Below the pieces are notes generated by a model, which had not been told where the DNA came from, ran no database searches, and worked only from the letters and a program-made list of their open reading frames with translations. Source: an uncultured bacterium (GTDB taxonomy: Bacteria > Planctomycetota > Phycisphaerae > Phycisphaerales > SM1A02). From it: 13,900 bases of DNA. Below, one piece after another: positions 1 to 6,466 of this stretch. Each line of letters starts with the position of its first letter. The first letter of the stretch is position 1. A program made the position numbers and the translations under genes. The DNA is taken from contig CAIWNO010000191.1 in NCBI GenBank assembly GCA_903914045.1, positions 1 through 13,900 on the forward strand. Reading direction: 5' to 3'.

Positions 1-303
1 CAAAGTATTGAAAGTCCCGACGTGGCGTTTGTGGTCACCGATCCGCGACTGTGGTCGGCGGAGTATTCGGTCTCCATGCGCCGTGAGCAGAGCGAGGAAA
101 TTGGTTTGCGCAGCGACACCACTCCAGAAATTTTGGTGATCGTCAATCGCCGTGAAAGTGGAATCACCGCCAACATGCAGGGACCATTGGTCATCAATCC
201 GGCCAACAGAACTGGAATTCAAATTGTGCTCACGGATCGCCGTTGGACCACTCGGCATGAACTTGTGTCCGTATCACCTGTGGCGCGCGCCGTCTCCGCT
301 TAA
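1..303 (+). CDS. fliW: FliW, flagellar assembly factor (5' end missing)
   Basis: The open frame enters at base 1 and runs to a TAA at 301-303, so about 100 C-terminal residues of a protein usually near 150 residues are present. The FliW signature is clear: F-V-V-T-D-P-R-L near the left edge, then I-L-V-I-V, T-A-N-M-Q-G-P-L-V-I-N and a final G-I-Q-I-V-L. In the characterised family, FliW is a small cytoplasmic protein that binds flagellin and also binds CsrA. When flagellin is low, free FliW sequesters CsrA and relieves translational repression of flagellin. csrA follows 45 nt downstream on the same strand, the arrangement typical of this partner-switch pair. A GTG at 22 could be mistaken for the start, but the conserved frame clearly continues upstream of it. 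Identity is firm; the true start lies outside the window. Confidence 0.93.
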   Translation, partial: QSIESPDVAFVVTDPRLWSAEYSVSMRREQSEEIGLRSDTTPEILVIVNRRESGITANMQGPLVINPANRTGIQIVLTDRRWTTRHELVSVSPVARAVSA

Positions 304-348
304 ATTAATTCGCATTTTCTGAATTCATTTTCATACACACACCATTTC

Positions 349-642
349 ATGCTTGTCCTTTCCCGCCAAATTGATGAACGAATTGTGATTGGTGATGACA
401 TTGAAATTGTCATCGTGGATATTCGCGGCGACAAGGTGCGTCTTGGCATTGTCGCACCAACTTCCATATCGGTTCACCGCAAAGAGGTCTACGAAGCCAT
501 TCGCAAGGAGAATGAGCACGCCGCCACCATGCGTGGCGATGTTCCAATGATTCATGCGCCCACGCATTCAGCGGAGAGTTTGAAACGATTGGCCAGCGGG
601 CCGACCCCAAATATCAAGCAATTTCGCCGCGAAAGCGCGTAA
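349..642 (+). CDS. csrA: CsrA, translational regulator with a C-terminal extension
   Basis: The first 60 or so residues are canonical CsrA: M-L-V-L-S-R at the N-terminus, I-G-D-D-I-E-I, R-G-D-K-V-R-L-G-I-V-A-P and S-V-H-R-K-E-V-Y. The RNA-contacting positions L4, R6 and R44 are all present. CsrA is a cytoplasmic dimer that binds GGA-containing hairpins near ribosome-binding sites and usually represses translation or changes mRNA stability. The gene follows fliW, the product of which antagonises CsrA in characterised species, so flagellin control is the likely job. The protein is 97 residues against a usual 60-75. The extra tail of about 35 residues (from about residue 60) contains H, P and R and no motif I recognise. 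There is no strong Shine-Dalgarno before the ATG at 349; translation may depend on fliW or on a leaderless or A-rich start. Confidence 0.95.
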   Translation: MLVLSRQIDERIVIGDDIEIVIVDIRGDKVRLGIVAPTSISVHRKEVYEAIRKENEHAATMRGDVPMIHAPTHSAESLKRLASGPTPNIKQFRRESA

Positions 643-690
643 AATTGGCGCCACGCCAAAGCCCATGTCGGGCTTGCGCAACGTGATGCA

Positions 691-723
691 TAAATAAAAA
701 CCGCCGAGCGTGATGCTCGGCGG
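691..723 (-). terminator. Intrinsic terminator of the rpmI-rplT unit, shared with csrA
   Basis: A perfect 9-bp GC-rich stem, CCGCCGAGC at 701-709 and GCTCGGCGG at 715-723, encloses a 5-nt loop. Read on the minus strand the stem is followed directly by TTTTTATTTA (700 down to 691), a good intrinsic terminator about 25 nt after the rplT stop. Read on the plus strand it follows csrA but has only TTG after it, so it would be weaker in that direction. Its position between converging genes fits a shared terminator that favours the minus strand. Confidence 0.88.
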
Positions 724-748
724 TTGTATGTGCAAATAAGAAATGAAA

Positions 749-1123
749 TTAGGCGGCGCGCGCTTTGGCGGCCAAATGCTTCTTGGCCATGTCAACCAAC
801 ACATCGAATGTTTTTGGATCTTGAATGGCAAGTTCGCTCAGCATCTTGCGATTCAGCAACACGCCAGCGCGTTGCAAACCACCAACGAACAAACTGTATC
901 GGTAGTCGCGCATTCGGCACGCCGCGGTCAAGCGGGCGATCCAAAGTGAGCGCATGTCACGTCGGCGAAGTCGTCGATGCGTCCACGCGTTGCGGCCAGC
1001 GCGCATGAGGGCGACTTTGGCTTGTTGCTTGTGGCGGCTCTTTGTTCCGTAATAACCCCGTGCTTCGCGAAGTACGCGTCGACGAGCTTGTGTGCGGGCT
1101 GCTCCTTTACGTGCGCGTGGCAT
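749..1123 (-). CDS. rplT: 50S ribosomal protein L20
   Basis: The 124-residue protein matches bacterial L20 throughout. It has the basic N-terminus M-P-R-A-R-K-G, the R-E-A-R-G-Y-Y-G-T-K-S-R block, D-M-R-S-L-W-I-A-R-L, and the C-terminal K-T-F-D-V-L-V region. L20 binds 23S rRNA early in assembly of the large subunit, and in several bacteria it also represses its own operon by binding the leader mRNA. Length is slightly above the usual 115-120 because of an Ala/Lys-rich tail. The start at 1123 is supported by an AAGGA 7 nt upstream, inside the end of rpmI. The gene follows rpmI after 3 nt, so the two are co-transcribed and probably translationally coupled. A terminator follows at 723-691. Confidence 0.98.
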   Translation of the reverse strand: MPRARKGAARTQARRRVLREARGYYGTKSRHKQQAKVALMRAGRNAWTHRRLRRRDMRSLWIARLTAACRMRDYRYSLFVGGLQRAGVLLNRKMLSELAIQDPKTFDVLVDMAKKHLAAKARAA

Positions 1124-1126
1124 GGA

Positions 1127-1360
1127 TCAATCCTTCCCGCCGGTGGCAGCCGGTCGTTTGGCTGTTCGCAATTTGCGACCCAGCATTTTGGACAAAGCAA
1201 TCAGGTCCGTTGCGCCAAGATATCGCGACTTGCGATAACTCTGCACAGTTGTTCCTTTTTTGTTGCTCTTGAGATGGCGTGAATTTGGAGAATGAAAGCG
1301 CACCTTGCCCGTGCCGGTCACTTTAATTCGCTTCAGTAGTCCTTTATGGCCTTTTTGCAT
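1127..1360 (-). CDS. rpmI: 50S ribosomal protein L35
   Basis: The protein is 77 residues with the L35 pattern: H-K-G-L-L-K-R-I-K-V-T-G-T-G-K-V, then H-L-K-S-N-K-K-G-T, and a C-terminal basic helix with L-G-R-K-L. L35 is a small structural protein of the large ribosomal subunit. The N-terminus is M-Q-K-G-H-K-G, shorter than the M-P-K-M-K-T-H-K-G form common in the family. No in-frame start lies just upstream, so the ATG at 1360 is kept. In most bacteria rpmI is preceded by infC. Here the upstream gene on the same strand is the membrane partner of an ECF sigma factor, 118 nt away, so infC is elsewhere in this genome. There is no strong Shine-Dalgarno directly before the start. Confidence 0.96.
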   Translation of the reverse strand: MQKGHKGLLKRIKVTGTGKVRFHSPNSRHLKSNKKGTTVQSYRKSRYLGATDLIALSKMLGRKLRTAKRPAATGGKD

Positions 1361-1399
1361 ATGTGTTCGCCGCTTTCGTTGAGGGTCGACAAGTCTAAC

Positions 1400-1427
1400 G
1401 AAATAGTCCGTTTGGTCAAGCCGTCAA
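1400..1427 (-). promoter_or_regulatory. Possible sigma70-type promoter for rpmI-rplT
   Basis: On the minus strand TTGACG (1427-1422) is followed after 16 nt by TATTTC (1405-1400), about 40 nt before the rpmI ATG. The -35 box fits the consensus well, but the -10 box matches at only three positions. Placement between the membrane-protein gene and the ribosomal pair is sensible, but the call is weak and rests on motif matching alone. Confidence 0.25.
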
Positions 1428-1478
1428 TTGGATAAACCTACAAATGCTTGTAAACAAGCGCAATTTCAAAGCGCGGGT

Positions 1479-2432
1479 TTATTGCGCCAAGAAAATGTCG
1501 TTCGCCACGGTGGCTTGGGGCGACAGGGGCAGCGTCTGGGAGTCTTTCACGCCGTCGGGCAAATAAATATTGTCGTCATTCAAAACTGGCGTCACCATCC
1601 ACACAATGGACACATCCGCGAACAAAACATTTTGCCCGCGCTGTTGATGATTCATGGAACACTGCGACACCGTGGGTGTAAGTTCCGCTCTGTTGCCAAT
1701 GCGTCGCATATGGATCACTGGGTTTGCGTCGGCTACAAGCGGTGTTCGACCCATCGATTGAAGCGTGAATGATTTGCTTGTGTTTGGAACACGAAATGCA
1801 AATGTTCCGCATGCGGGTCCCGATGCGCAAGCGGGACAATGAAGCGAGTCGTGCTTGGCGTATCCATTTCGCTCAAGAAGAAGCAAGTGTCCGCTATGTT
1901 CGTAATTGCTCCAATCCATTTTGGAAGCGGTTGGTGTTTCAAATAATCCACCAAGGCTAGCCGTCGCAGGAAGATTGCCGCGATGATCAACCGCGTACGC
2001 GGCAATGCTTGACCCAACATTGCGAAGATTGTTGGCGCAATGTTGCTCAAGCGCGGCCGCGCGCATGCGTTGGGCGATCGGCCAACCCACGCCCGTGGCG
2101 ATTAAAGCCACGGCGGCCACTGCGCCAAAATCCGCCCATTGAGTTCGCTTGCTCCAACCTGGAGTGTGAATTTCCAAACGATCTCGCCGCGCTCTTTCCT
2201 CGCGGGCAATGCGCGCCATGGTTGCATCCACCAACAGCGAATCAGGTTCCGATACTGGGTACGCATCCAATTTTCGCAGCAACATCAACGCGGCCATTTG
2301 TCGCTTGGATTCAGGCGATTCGTTGATGTTTTCAACGCCATCGTCCTCGACAAGTCCAGCCTCAAGCAGGGCGTCAATCGCGCGGCGATCTTCTTCGCTC
2401 AAGATTTTATGGTTGTCATCGCGACCAATCAT
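1479..2432 (-). CDS. Membrane protein, probable anti-sigma/sensor with a pseudopilin-like C-terminal domain
   Basis: From the ATG at 2432 the protein has 317 residues. The start overlaps the sigma-factor stop as ATGA and has AAGGA (2443-2439) 6 nt upstream, better than the longer frame opening at 2471. Residues 1-100 are acidic to basic, predicted cytoplasmic helices. One membrane helix lies at about 102-120. The outer part opens with C-x-N-N-L-R-N-V-G-S-S-I-A-A-Y-A at about 132-147, then D-H-R-G-N-L-P. It continues with H-C-P-A-C near 198 and N-H-x-x-R-G-Q-N-V-L-F-A-D near 261-273. The last motif and the C-x-x-N-L start resemble the DUF1559/H-x9-DG proteins abundant in Planctomycetes, although the usual A-D-G-H is here A-D-V-S. 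Overlap with an ECF sigma gene and the cytoplasm-TM-exterior layout suggest a regulator of that sigma factor. That role is inferred; no ZAS-type zinc motif is seen. Confidence 0.72.
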   Translation of the reverse strand: MIGRDDNHKILSEEDRRAIDALLEAGLVEDDGVENINESPESKRQMAALMLLRKLDAYPVSEPDSLLVDATMARIAREERARRDRLEIHTPGWSKRTQWADFGAVAAVALIATGVGWPIAQRMRAAALEQHCANNLRNVGSSIAAYAVDHRGNLPATASLGGLFETPTASKMDWSNYEHSGHLLLLERNGYAKHDSLHCPACASGPACGTFAFRVPNTSKSFTLQSMGRTPLVADANPVIHMRRIGNRAELTPTVSQCSMNHQQRGQNVLFADVSIVWMVTPVLNDDNIYLPDGVKDSQTLPLSPQATVANDIFLAQ

Positions 2433-3133
2433 GAGTGGTCCTTGGATGTTTCGTGGGTGGCTTGCGCCCAACTATCCGCGAAATGCGCCACGGCGGAATG
2501 CAATCTGCTTTTAACCGTGCCAAGAGGAATACTGAGCATGTCGGCAATGTGTTGGTAGCTAAAGCGCTGAAAGTACGCCATGAGTAAAATTTCCCGGTGC
2601 AATTCCGGAAGCGCGTCGACTACTTTCTTCACTTGCGCGGATTCTTCACGCGCTGAAAGTGCATCGCCAGGCCGATCGGTGGTGGTGGAGGAAACGACAT
2701 CCAACAGGGTGAATTCATTTTCGCCATGACCCATGGGCTTGTCCAAACTTAAAGTAGCGCGGCGTTTGTGATGGCGGTACCAATCGCGCGCCTTGTTGGA
2801 CGCAATGGTGTACAGCCACGGACGAAGCGTGCGCGTCACATCAAAGGTGGCGGCTGAAAGATGAATTTGCAAAAAAGTTTCTTGAAACACATCATCGGCT
2901 GCCGCCGCTGAGCCCAAGAAGCGCTGCAGATAGCGATGCAGGTTGGGTCTATAGCGCGCCACCAACATGGGAAAAGCGCGCTCATCGCCAGCTTGGTGGG
3001 CGATCATTAATTTTTCATCTGAGATTTCTTCGCCCTCAAGCTCCACCATGGAGATCGTAGTGTCATTGTTCACAGGTTTGACTCCGTGGGCGGCTTGAAA
3101 TGGATGCAGGGAATCATGAGGAAACGCGGTCAT
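2429..3133 (-). CDS. ECF-family RNA polymerase sigma factor
   Basis: This 234-residue protein has the two-domain layout of extracytoplasmic-function sigma factors. Region 2 (about residues 42-125) contains A-G-D-E-R-A-F, D-D-V-F-Q-E-T-F-L-Q-I and R-P-W-L-Y-T-I-A-S-N-K-A-R-D, the -10 recognition and core-binding part. Region 4 (about 165-218) contains A-L-P-E-L-H-R-E-I-L-L and the helix-turn-helix Y-Q-H-I-A-D-M-L-S-I-P-L-G-T-V-K-S-R-L-H, for -35 binding. A 40-residue linker separates them. It should direct RNA polymerase to a small regulon in response to an envelope cue relayed by the overlapping membrane protein. The N-terminus before region 2 is long (about 40 residues), with no clear Shine-Dalgarno at 3133. 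Starts at the GTG of residue 21 or the ATG of residue 29 (3049) are possible. hpnH diverges from it across 70 nt. Confidence 0.93.
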   Translation of the reverse strand: MTAFPHDSLHPFQAAHGVKPVNNDTTISMVELEGEEISDEKLMIAHQAGDERAFPMLVARYRPNLHRYLQRFLGSAAAADDVFQETFLQIHLSAATFDVTRTLRPWLYTIASNKARDWYRHHKRRATLSLDKPMGHGENEFTLLDVVSSTTTDRPGDALSAREESAQVKKVVDALPELHREILLMAYFQRFSYQHIADMLSIPLGTVKSRLHSAVAHFADSWAQATHETSKDHS

Positions 3134-3203
3134 ACACTTGCTACGATGCGCTGAGTTTTCTTGTTTGCAAGGATCATTGAAATTTTAGGAGTCTCGAAGA
3201 ATT

Positions 3204-4337
3204 ATGGGTGTGCCAATTAGCCAAATGTGGACGGTTGCAAGTTACGTGCTTAAACAAAGACTCGCTGGACGCAAGCGATATCCGCTGGTTTTAATGCTTG
3301 AGCCACTTTTTAGATGCAATCTGGCCTGCGCTGGTTGCGGAAAGATTCAGTATCCAGCGCACGTCCTAAAACGCAATCTCACGGTCAAAGAATGCGTGGA
3401 CGCGGTCGACGAGTGCGCCACCCCCATGGTCAGTATTCCTGGTGGCGAGCCGCTTTTGCACCCCGACATCAAGCAAATTGTGGAGGCTTTGGTTGAGCGT
3501 AAAAAGTACATTTATTTGTGCACCAACGCGCTGTTGCTGAAGGAAAAACTAGAGGCCGGCACATTCAAGCCCAGCAAATATTTAACCTTTAGCGTGCACA
3601 TGGATGGCCAAGAAGAGAACCATGACTTCGCGGTGTGTCGCGAAGGCACATACAAAAAAGCGGTGGACGGAATTCGCCTGGCGGTGAAGATGGGTTTTCG
3701 CGTGACCACCAACACCACTCTCTTTGAAGGCGCCGATCCAAATTCCGTGCGCGAGTTCTTTGACGAGATGATGGCTCTTGGCGTGGAAGGCATGATGATC
3801 AGTCCTGGGTACGCCTACGACAAGGCACCAGATCAATCTGGTTTCTTGAAGCGCAAAGAAACCAACGAACTATTCGAGATGATTCTTTCCAATCGCAAGA
3901 AGGGTTGGAAGTTCAATCAGAGTCCGCTGTTCCTTGAATTTCTCATGGGCAAGCGCACGTATGAATGCACGCCGTGGGGCATGCCCGCGTACAACGTGTT
4001 CGGTTGGCAGAAGCCTTGCTATTTATTGCAAGAAGGCTACGCCGACACATTTCAAGAATTGATTGATGAGACTGATTGGGCCAATTACGGCCACGAAAGC
4101 GGCAACGCCAAGTGCGCTAATTGCATGGTGCACAGCGGGTATGAGGCCACCGCGGTTGATCACACTTTCTCTGGTTTTAAAGGCATTTGGGGCAATATTA
4201 AGGCGATTGTGTTCAACAGTTACGCCAATCCAAGCGCTGGGAAAAAGTTGCAAGCTGAAAGTACAAAGCCGCACGGACCTATGAAGCATCTCGTTCAACT
4301 TGGCTTGGCGCAGGATATTCACCGCGGCGCCGCGTGA
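3204..4337 (+). CDS. hpnH: HpnH, radical SAM adenosyl-hopene synthase
   Basis: The 377-residue protein has the radical SAM cluster motif C-N-L-A-C-A-G-C (C38, C42, C45) that holds the 4Fe-4S centre, followed by I-P-G-G-E-P-L for SAM binding and a C-terminal half typical of HpnH (DUF3463 region) with P-W-G-M-P-A-Y-N-V-F-G-W-Q-K-P-C-Y-L-L. In the known pathway HpnH joins a 5'-deoxyadenosyl radical to diploptene, giving adenosylhopane, the first step to side-chain-extended hopanoids. Near the C-terminus is C-A-N-C-M-V-H-S-G-Y-E. I recall H-C-G-Y-E at this place in many HpnH proteins, so the Ser is worth checking. AGGAG at 3187-3191 is 12 nt before the ATG, a long spacing. No squalene-hopene cyclase or other hpn gene is in the window; the partners must lie elsewhere. 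Confidence 0.93.
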   Translation: MGVPISQMWTVASYVLKQRLAGRKRYPLVLMLEPLFRCNLACAGCGKIQYPAHVLKRNLTVKECVDAVDECATPMVSIPGGEPLLHPDIKQIVEALVERKKYIYLCTNALLLKEKLEAGTFKPSKYLTFSVHMDGQEENHDFAVCREGTYKKAVDGIRLAVKMGFRVTTNTTLFEGADPNSVREFFDEMMALGVEGMMISPGYAYDKAPDQSGFLKRKETNELFEMILSNRKKGWKFNQSPLFLEFLMGKRTYECTPWGMPAYNVFGWQKPCYLLQEGYADTFQELIDETDWANYGHESGNAKCANCMVHSGYEATAVDHTFSGFKGIWGNIKAIVFNSYANPSAGKKLQAESTKPHGPMKHLVQLGLAQDIHRGAA

Positions 4338-4408
4338 TGCGGTGCTTGGCTTGAATTTTGGAACGCGCATAGCACGCCAAATCTTTGTGCCCATGCAAAA
4401 CAGAATCA

Positions 4409-4430
4409 ACATTCAAGTTGCGTTGAGTGT
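4409..4430. terminator. Weak hairpin between convergent hpnH and trpF
   Basis: ACATTCAA (4409-4416) pairs with TTGAGTGT (4423-4430) over 8 bp with one G-U pair and a 6-nt loop. It lies just after the trpF stop on the minus strand and is followed there by TGATTCTGTTTTG, a poor T tract. It is A/T-rich and may be a weak terminator or chance. Nothing stronger is visible between these convergent genes. Confidence 0.25.
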
Positions 4431-4435
4431 GTAAA

Positions 4436-5164
4436 TTACAGTTGCTCAAATGTGTTGACTGACGCGCTTGCAACGCTTGTGGTCAATTTCGATTGCGCTC
4501 CGCGCGCCGCCTCTATGAAGTCGCGCACTTTTGTGAAGTCCTTCACGCCGCGCGAACTTTCCACGCCGCTGCTTACATCAACCGCCCATGGACATGTTTG
4601 CGAAATCGCCTGGGCAATATTGTCAGGTGTGAGGCCGCCGGCAAGAATAAGCGGCAGTTGGTTTGTCCACGACGAACTTGGACGGCTCCAATTCCAGCCA
4701 TCACCAGCGCCAGCGTTGGGGGCATCCATCAACAGAGCTGTGATCTGTTCATGCGGACAGTGTTGCAAAGTGTTTGTCTCGTCAATGGAACAAGCAAAGA
4801 TGCGTTTACGATTGGGCCCGCCCATGGCCTCATAGACTTGAATGCTCCCTGGCCAATGTTGCAACTGCTCCCAGGGGACTTCGGACCAACTACGAATCAC
4901 TAGGACTGGCGTCGACGTGTTCGCCAAGGAGAGGTTTTTTGCGGAGGTAGATGAAGAATGCGCGGTTTTGTGCGAGCGAATGTGTGACAACATATGGCTG
5001 GCGATTTCAAGGGCCTTTTGGAAGTCGATGTGCCGCGGCGAAGTAGGCGCCACCACAAATCCCACGGCGTCCGCGCCTAGTTCGACGGCGCGCAGGGCGT
5101 CGTCGACGGTTCGAAGCCCGCAAATTTTCACCAATGTTTTCAATTTACCGCTTCGATTTTGCAT
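4436..5164 (-). CDS. trpF: Phosphoribosylanthranilate isomerase
   Basis: This 242-residue TIM-barrel enzyme converts N-(5-phosphoribosyl)anthranilate to the 1-deoxyribulose form in tryptophan synthesis, in the cytoplasm. The N-terminal V-K-I-C-G-L-R carries the general-base Cys (C15). M-D-A at 146-148 supplies the likely catalytic Asp (D147). The phosphate-binding part is A-G-G-L-T-P-D-N (175-182) and D-V-S-S-G-V-E (196-202). It is longer than the usual 200-215 residues: there is a Ser/Thr-rich insert at about 65-85 and an extra C-terminal tail of about 20 residues. Family members often begin right at V-K-I-C-G, so a GTG at residue 12 or a TTG at residue 8 could be the real start. That would widen the narrow gap to the divergent citrate synthase gene. 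No other trp gene is near. Confidence 0.93.
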   Translation of the reverse strand: MQNRSGKLKTLVKICGLRTVDDALRAVELGADAVGFVVAPTSPRHIDFQKALEIASHMLSHIRSHKTAHSSSTSAKNLSLANTSTPVLVIRSWSEVPWEQLQHWPGSIQVYEAMGGPNRKRIFACSIDETNTLQHCPHEQITALLMDAPNAGAGDGWNWSRPSSSWTNQLPLILAGGLTPDNIAQAISQTCPWAVDVSSGVESSRGVKDFTKVRDFIEAARGAQSKLTTSVASASVNTFEQL

Positions 5165-5206
5165 GCCAATAGACTACGATCTTCCATCAATCTTGAGAGA
5201 CCCAAC

Positions 5207-6367
5207 ATGAGCATCGCAACACCAACAACTTCAGCAACCCCCACGTTTGACAAAGGCCTTGGAAATACCGTCGCGGCGGAAACGCAGATGTCATTCATTG
5301 ACGGCGGCCGAGGCGTTCTTGAATATGTCGGAATTGAAATTGACGCGCTTGCGCGCAACAGCACATTTGAGGAGACGGTGTTCTTGCTGTGGAACCGGCG
5401 CTTGCCAACCCAATCCGAGTTGAACACATTTTGCGATCAGCTTCGAGCTGAGTACGCGCTGCCGCAAACGCTTGTGAATCTTATTCGTGAAATGCCGCGC
5501 GACGCTGGACCAATGCATGTCTTGCGCACGCTTGTGAGCGCGCTCTCTTTGTTTGACAGCGAAGTCGATGATGACAGCGTTGAGGCCAACAACCGCAAGG
5601 CCATTCGGTTGCTGGCAAAAACTCCTGCACTGATCGCGGGCTTTGATCGCCATCGAAAGGGCAAACCAATTGTGGACGCCGATGGATCGCTGACCATGGC
5701 GCAAAATTTCTTGTACATGCTCAACGGTGCCAAGCCCACGGCGTCCATGGCAAATGCGCTTGATGTGTGCTTGATTTTGCACGCGGATCACGGCTTGAAC
5801 GCCAGCACATTTGCGGCGCGTGTGACCATTTCAACTCTCAGCGACATGTATTCCGCCATGGTCACCGCCATCGGCACGCTGAAGGGTCCGCTGCACGGCG
5901 GCGCCAATGAAGAAGTGATGATCATGCTGAATGAAATTGGAACCATTGAGAATGTGGACGCCTACATCGCGGAAAAACTGCGCAAGCGCGACCGCATCAT
6001 GGGCTTTGGCCACCGCGTGTACAAAGCCATTGACCCGCGCGCGACCTATTTAAAAACATTCTCCAAGCAAGTCGCCGCCGACACCGGCAATCTAAACTTG
6101 TTTGAAATGAGCCGCCGCATAGAGGAAATCATGGCTAAGGAAGTCGCCGCCAAGGGCATCTATCCCAATGTGGATTTTTATTCCGCCACCACATATCACT
6201 CCATTGGAATTGATCTTGATTTGTTCACCTGCATGTTCGCCATGAGCCGCATCGCGGGTTGGGCTGGCCATTGCATTGAGCAACTTGATGGGAATCGATT
6301 GATTCGACCCAACGCCGCATACATTGGTCCGCATCAGCAGGCGTATGTGCCAATCAATCAGCGCTAA
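5207..6367 (+). CDS. gltA: Citrate synthase (possibly 2-methylcitrate synthase)
   Basis: The ATG at 5207 has GAGAG about 8 nt upstream and is preferred to a TTG at 5159 that would overlap trpF. The 386-residue protein has the citrate synthase active-site triad: H230 in G-P-L-H-G-G-A-N-E, H269 in G-F-G-H-R-V-Y-K and D323 in P-N-V-D-F-Y-S. C-terminal R-P-N-A-A-Y-I-G is also present. The enzyme condenses oxaloacetate with acetyl-CoA, the entry step of the TCA cycle. Its length and the G-F-G-H-R-V-Y-K form place it in the short group shared by Gram-positive/archaeal-type citrate synthases and methylcitrate synthases (PrpC), which use propionyl-CoA. Motifs cannot separate these. No prpB or prpD lies next to it, which favours citrate synthase. 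The first 20 residues (Thr/Pro/Ser-rich) are probably a flexible extension. Confidence 0.9.
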   Translation: MSIATPTTSATPTFDKGLGNTVAAETQMSFIDGGRGVLEYVGIEIDALARNSTFEETVFLLWNRRLPTQSELNTFCDQLRAEYALPQTLVNLIREMPRDAGPMHVLRTLVSALSLFDSEVDDDSVEANNRKAIRLLAKTPALIAGFDRHRKGKPIVDADGSLTMAQNFLYMLNGAKPTASMANALDVCLILHADHGLNASTFAARVTISTLSDMYSAMVTAIGTLKGPLHGGANEEVMIMLNEIGTIENVDAYIAEKLRKRDRIMGFGHRVYKAIDPRATYLKTFSKQVAADTGNLNLFEMSRRIEEIMAKEVAAKGIYPNVDFYSATTYHSIGIDLDLFTCMFAMSRIAGWAGHCIEQLDGNRLIRPNAAYIGPHQQAYVPINQR

Positions 6368-6466
6368 CTATTGCGCGCCGCCAATGGCCATTGTGAATTT
6401 GAAGCAAATCATTTGAATATGTGACATTGCATCCACTATGAGCATGTCAATTCGCTGAATACATGA

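Noticed and set aside
1446..1459. GCTTGT/ACAAGC inverted repeat downstream of the membrane-protein gene
   Set aside because: A 6-bp stem without a T tract on either strand; too weak to call a terminator.
2139..2558. 139-codon plus-strand frame
   Set aside because: It lies antisense to the sigma factor and its membrane partner, which have clear domains and an ATGA junction with a good ribosome site.
5159..5206. TTG start extending citrate synthase by 16 residues
   Set aside because: It would overlap the divergent trpF start; the ATG at 5207 has GAGAG upstream.
5291..5791. 166-codon open frame opposite citrate synthase
   Set aside because: It is antisense to strongly conserved citrate synthase codons, with His/Gln/Arg-rich composition; a shadow frame.
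6382..6393. 12-bp perfect palindrome CAATGGCCATTG after citrate synthase
   Set aside because: Single copy, no loop and no T tract; could be chance, and no regulator is suggested.
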